Assembly: GCA_905182825.1 (NCBI GenBank) | Contig: CAJJDJ010000087.1 | Span: 1 to 28,024 of the forward strand | Direction: 5' to 3' | Length of the DNA: 28,024 nt | Origin: Thiotrichaceae bacterium UBA7359 | GTDB taxonomy: Bacteria; Pseudomonadota; Gammaproteobacteria; Eutrophobiales; Eutrophobiaceae | Shown here: positions 24,878 through 28,024 of the stretch, piece after piece | Layout: each line of letters begins with the position of its first letter | How positions within the stretch are numbered: position 1 is the first letter of the stretch | Notes under the pieces: model-generated | What the model was told of the DNA's origin: nothing | Database searches by the model: none | Seen by the model: the letters and a program-made list of their open reading frames with translations, nothing else | Translations under genes and position numbers: made by a program

Positions 24878-25598
24878 TTATTTTTTTGACGGCACTAAAA
24901 TGTCGTCGGCTTATTGATAATTCAATTTGAATGTCTACCATTTTTATGGCGTGCTGACCTTCGTTTGTTTTTCTGAGTTCTTCTATATATTTAATCGCAA
25001 CTAATGTATTTCTATGAATCCGGATGAAATGATCTGAAAACTCTGCTTCGAGCGAAACCAGTGGTTCATCAATAAGTATTTCTCCCTCTGGCCAAGCTGC
25101 AGTGACATATTTTTGTTCTGCTTTAAAAAAATAAATATTCTCGATAGCAATTAATCTAATGTTACCTTGAACTAGAACGCTAAGATGTCTACGTGCAGTA
25201 ATTACTTTTGTATTACTGTAAAGTAAAGCTAGTTTAGACTGACTGATAGTAGCAGCACGCTCAATAGCAATTCTAAGACGTTCTTTTCTTATAGGTTTTA
25301 GTAAATAATCAACAGCATTAGTATCAAAAGCACTTAATGCATGAGCTTGGTGAGCTGTTGTAAAAACTATTGCCGGCGGTAATTTCAATTTTAGTAGGTG
25401 GCTGGCAAGTTCAAGCCCATTCATGCCAGGCATGTTGATATCTAACAAAATTATTTCTGGTAAATGTTCCGAGATCCTATCTAATGCATCATTACTATTG
25501 CTAGCTTCGATTGTAATAGTTTCTGGATATAACTCAATTACGAGTTCTCGAAGCCTGTCTCTGGCTAAAGCTTCATCATCAACTATTAATATTTTCAT
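24864..25598 (-). CDS. algR: LytTR-type response regulator AlgR
   Basis: 244-aa two-component regulator. The receiver domain (about residues 1-120) has the acidic pair Asp7-Asp8, the phospho-acceptor Asp53 in ILLDINMPG, Thr in VFTTAH and Lys in LLKPI. A LytTR DNA-binding domain (about 140-244) includes IENIYFFKAEQKYVTA, ILIDEPLVSLEAEF and FIRIHRNTLVA. Order and sequence match Pseudomonas AlgR, which controls alginate, type IV pili and virulence there; targets here are unknown. It overlaps algZ by 20 bp, showing tight coupling, and its stop codon lies inside gshA, which converges from the other side. Confidence 0.92.
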   Translation of the reverse strand: MKILIVDDEALARDRLRELVIELYPETITIEASNSNDALDRISEHLPEIILLDINMPGMNGLELASHLLKLKLPPAIVFTTAHQAHALSAFDTNAVDYLLKPIRKERLRIAIERAATISQSKLALLYSNTKVITARRHLSVLVQGNIRLIAIENIYFFKAEQKYVTAAWPEGEILIDEPLVSLEAEFSDHFIRIHRNTLVAIKYIEELRKTNEGQHAIKMVDIQIELSISRRHFSAVKKIIKQR

Positions 25599-26646
25599 AA
25601 CGTCTGTAAGGCAAGATCAGTTTTACGGTATATTGCTGCTGTTTATTCTCAATAATCAAGTCACTTTTAGTACCAAAAATGCTAATCAATCGTTTGCGGA
25701 TATTACTCTGTGCTTGTTTATTTCCTTTATGTGTTTCATTAAAATTATTAGCAGGTATGGGATTTGAGAAAAGGATAATAAGTTTTTCATCTTCAAATTT
25801 ACCACAAATATTTATGGTGCCACCCTCAGGCAATCGTTCTATTCCGTGATAAATGGAATTCTCTAGTAATGGCTGAAGGCTCAAAGGAGGAACTAAAGCA
25901 TTATTAGGTAATGAGTCAATATTCCATTCTACATGTAATCGACTCCCCAAACGGTGACCTTCTATACGGATATAATGTTGGCAGAGTCTCCACTCATCAG
26001 ATATTTGATATAACTCGATGGGTTCCATTAAAGTTGCACGGAATAGCTCAGCTAAATCTAACACCGATTGTTCAGCTAAGTCAGGGTCGGTGCGTGTTAA
26101 ACTGGCGATCGTATTCATGCAATTGAATAAGAAATGAGGGCGTATCCGTGCCTGCAGGGCTTGAAAATGGAATAGTGCAGTAGCTTCGATATCTTTACGC
26201 CATTGATGTTGTAAATACAGATAGCGTAATACGACCGCCCCAACAATCGCAGCTACTCCTAATGAACGTATTAGAAAGAAGAAATATAATTCTTGATTAG
26301 GAACAATGTTCTCTGGATAAACATACAATGACCACCAAGCTAATTTTGCTACTACGAACGTAATTAACAATATTAATAGATAACTAAAAGTAGCAGCTTT
26401 TTTTTCTGTGAGTCTCACAATGAATGGTTTTAACATGCAAAGAACACCAACGCAGGATAAGGCAACCCACTGAACGTAAAGTGAATTCATTGCAAAATTA
26501 AATATTAATTGTTCTGTGTATAACGGTAATGTCAGAGTTAAAATGATTGCGAGTAATTCTGCGCTAAGAACAACGATAAATAATACGTACGCGCTGCAAA
26601 AATTTGGCAGAAAGCTAGACTTCTCTTGTTCATGAAGATTTGGCAT
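25579..26646 (-). CDS. algZ: Membrane sensor histidine kinase AlgZ/FimS-like
   Basis: 355-aa inner-membrane sensor of the LytS-like His_kinase group, partner of algR. Four hydrophobic segments in the N-terminal half (opening FCSAYVLFIVVLSAELLAII) form the membrane domain. Then come the phospho-acceptor His171 in IRPHFLFNCMNTIASL and the N-box LQPLLENSIYHGIE. The glycine-rich ATP lid expected near NIRKRL is poor (KGNKQAQSNIRKRL), which resembles Pseudomonas AlgZ. I place the start at the ATG at 26646 (MPNLHEQ). The frame extends to a GTG at 26724, but the extra 26 residues look non-coding and would run into the argH promoter region. It is divergent from argH, as in pseudomonads. Confidence 0.9.
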   Translation of the reverse strand: MPNLHEQEKSSFLPNFCSAYVLFIVVLSAELLAIILTLTLPLYTEQLIFNFAMNSLYVQWVALSCVGVLCMLKPFIVRLTEKKAATFSYLLILLITFVVAKLAWWSLYVYPENIVPNQELYFFFLIRSLGVAAIVGAVVLRYLYLQHQWRKDIEATALFHFQALQARIRPHFLFNCMNTIASLTRTDPDLAEQSVLDLAELFRATLMEPIELYQISDEWRLCQHYIRIEGHRLGSRLHVEWNIDSLPNNALVPPLSLQPLLENSIYHGIERLPEGGTINICGKFEDEKLIILFSNPIPANNFNETHKGNKQAQSNIRKRLISIFGTKSDLIIENKQQQYTVKLILPYRRYENINS

Positions 26647-26729
26647 TTTTAATGCGTACTCATGTAATATGCAGGTTGACCATAAGTTATACTGTTCATT
26701 GTAAATAAATAAATACACTATCACTCAAA

Positions 26730-28024
26730 ATGAGCTCAAAAAATATAGAAAAACCATGGGCTGGGAGATTCACAGCCCCAACAGATAAATTTGTTGAAGA
26801 ATTCACCGAATCTGTCTCGTATGACCAGCGACTGGCCCATTATGACATCATGGGTTCAATAGCTCACGTGCGCATGCTAGGCAAGGTCAGTATCATCTCA
26901 ACAAAGGAAAGTGCTCAAATTATTCGTGGTTTGAAGAAAATTGCTAAAGATATTAAAAATGGCAATTTCCAATGGTTAGCCGCTCTTGAAGATGTCCATA
27001 TGAATATCGAGACGGTTTTAATAGCTGATATAGGTGATGTGGGTAAAAAACTACATACTGGCCGCTCGAGAAACGATCAAATTGCGACTGATATTCGTTT
27101 GTATTGTCGAGATGAGATTGATCTTATTTGCAAGCAAATTGATGCTGTTTTGAATGCATTATTGACATTAGCCGATGAACATATCGGTACTATAATGCCT
27201 GGTTTTACCCATCTGCAATCTGCACAGCCGGTTACCTTTGGACACCATCAGTTGGCTTGGGCAGAAATGTTATTGCGAGATAGGTCACGTCTGCATGATT
27301 GTCGTAAAAGACTCAATTTGCTTCCCCTTGGCTCTGCGGCGTTGGCAGGAACAAGCTATCGTATTGATCGAAATATGGTTGCTAAGGAGTTGGGTTTTGA
27401 TGGCATAACACAAAACTCATTGGATTCAGTTAGTGATCGCGATTTTGCCATAGAGCTTACTGCCGCTGCGAGTTTAATCATGATGCATTTGTCGCGATTT
27501 TCAGAGGAGTTGGTGATTTGGATGTCACAAGCCAGCGGCTTTATTGACATAGGTGATGCCTGGTGCACGGGTTCGTCTATTATGCCGCAAAAGAAAAATC
27601 CAGATATTCCCGAATTAATAAGAGGTAAGACAGGTCGAGTTTATGGTGATTTGATGGCATTGCTTACACTAATGAAGGCTCAACCACTCGCTTATAATAG
27701 GGATAATCAGGAAGATAAAGAAAGTTTATTCGACGCGATTGATACCGTAAAGATGTCTCTAATCGCTTATGCTGGTTTGATACCAACGATTACTGTAAAT
27801 CATGCAACGATGTATAGAGCTGCAGCATCTGGTTTTTCTACAGCAACGGATCTCGCAGATTATTTAGTGGTAAAAGGCCTACCTTTTAGAGATGCGCATG
27901 AAGCGGTAGGTAAAATCGTTCAATTTGCAATTCAGCACGATAAGAATCTATCTGAGTTGATTCTGTCTGAACTTCAACAATTCAGTAAGCTCATCAAAGA
28001 CGATGTCTACATGATCTTAGAGAT
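26730..28024 (+). CDS. argH: Argininosuccinate lyase, 3'-partial
   Basis: Last enzyme of arginine synthesis, splitting argininosuccinate into arginine and fumarate. From the ATG at 26730 the frame (SSKNIEKPWAGRFTAPTDKF onward) is open to the window end, giving 431 residues of an expected 460 or so. The family signature TGSSIMPQKKNPDIPELIRG contains the catalytic Ser loop. LHTGRSRNDQIATD and GFTHLQSAQPVTFGHH are also present, with the general-acid/base His in THLQ. The missing part is about 30 C-terminal residues. It is divergent from algZ across 83 bp, which must contain both promoters. This argH-algZ neighbourhood is shared with Pseudomonas. Confidence 0.96.
   Translation, partial: MSSKNIEKPWAGRFTAPTDKFVEEFTESVSYDQRLAHYDIMGSIAHVRMLGKVSIISTKESAQIIRGLKKIAKDIKNGNFQWLAALEDVHMNIETVLIADIGDVGKKLHTGRSRNDQIATDIRLYCRDEIDLICKQIDAVLNALLTLADEHIGTIMPGFTHLQSAQPVTFGHHQLAWAEMLLRDRSRLHDCRKRLNLLPLGSAALAGTSYRIDRNMVAKELGFDGITQNSLDSVSDRDFAIELTAAASLIMMHLSRFSEELVIWMSQASGFIDIGDAWCTGSSIMPQKKNPDIPELIRGKTGRVYGDLMALLTLMKAQPLAYNRDNQEDKESLFDAIDTVKMSLIAYAGLIPTITVNHATMYRAAASGFSTATDLADYLVVKGLPFRDAHEAVGKIVQFAIQHDKNLSELILSELQQFSKLIKDDVYMILE

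Noticed and set aside
26647..26724. N-terminal extension of AlgZ from a GTG
   Set aside because: The added residues do not resemble the family, and there is no Shine-Dalgarno. It would fill the divergent promoter region with argH; the ATG at 26646 fits the AlgZ N-terminus.
1..28024. CRISPR arrays, insertion sequences, tRNA or rRNA genes
   Set aside because: No regularly spaced repeats, transposase motifs, terminal inverted repeats or tRNA-like cloverleaf sequences were seen on reading the intergenic regions; this is visual and not a substitute for tRNAscan or a repeat search.

Overview
The window is a visibly AT-rich stretch of bacterial chromosome, dense with housekeeping genes. Family content and order point to a gammaproteobacterium: pepP-ubiH-ubiI, long-form purC, hspQ, rsmE, argH divergent from algZ-algR, and a glutamate-cysteine ligase of the Acidithiobacillus type. 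A tkt-gap-pgk-pyk-fba cluster, with a class I aldolase and a Calvin-cycle-like GAPDH, plus a beta-carbonic anhydrase, fits an autotrophic or C1-metabolising lifestyle. No RuBisCO or phosphoribulokinase is present, so that remains an inference.

Layout. 1-3734 (+): pepP (5' end outside the window), ubiH and ubiI, overlapping, the peptidase/ubiquinone-hydroxylase operon. 3797-7212 (+): glnS, purC and a beta-carbonic anhydrase. 7213-9978: a looser, gene-poor stretch with a YaiI/UPF0178 protein, a decayed TetR-type regulator on the minus strand, an operator-like inverted repeat, two cupins (one exported) and an ABM-type monooxygenase whose original reading frame carries TAA at codon 4. 10016-17161 (-): transketolase, GAPDH, phosphoglycerate kinase, pyruvate kinase, class I fructose-bisphosphate aldolase and a small unknown protein, with a thioredoxin-fold protein upstream (17358-17918, -). 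18058-21765 (+): the S-adenosylmethionine cycle genes metK, ahcY and metF, with a clear SAH riboswitch and its own promoter before ahcY. 21878-22653 (-): hspQ and a TerB-like gene. 22785-24877 (+): rsmE and gshA. 24864-26646 (-): algR and algZ, whose 3' end overlaps that of gshA. 26730 to the end (+): argH, cut by the window edge.

The genes form three main functional blocks: ubiquinone biosynthesis, central carbon metabolism (triose phosphates to pyruvate plus pentose rearrangement), and methyl-group/SAH recycling under riboswitch control. The most unusual area is 7990-9980, where at least two genes of a small accessory cassette look damaged. I did not find a complete novel system, CRISPR array, insertion sequence, tRNA or rRNA.
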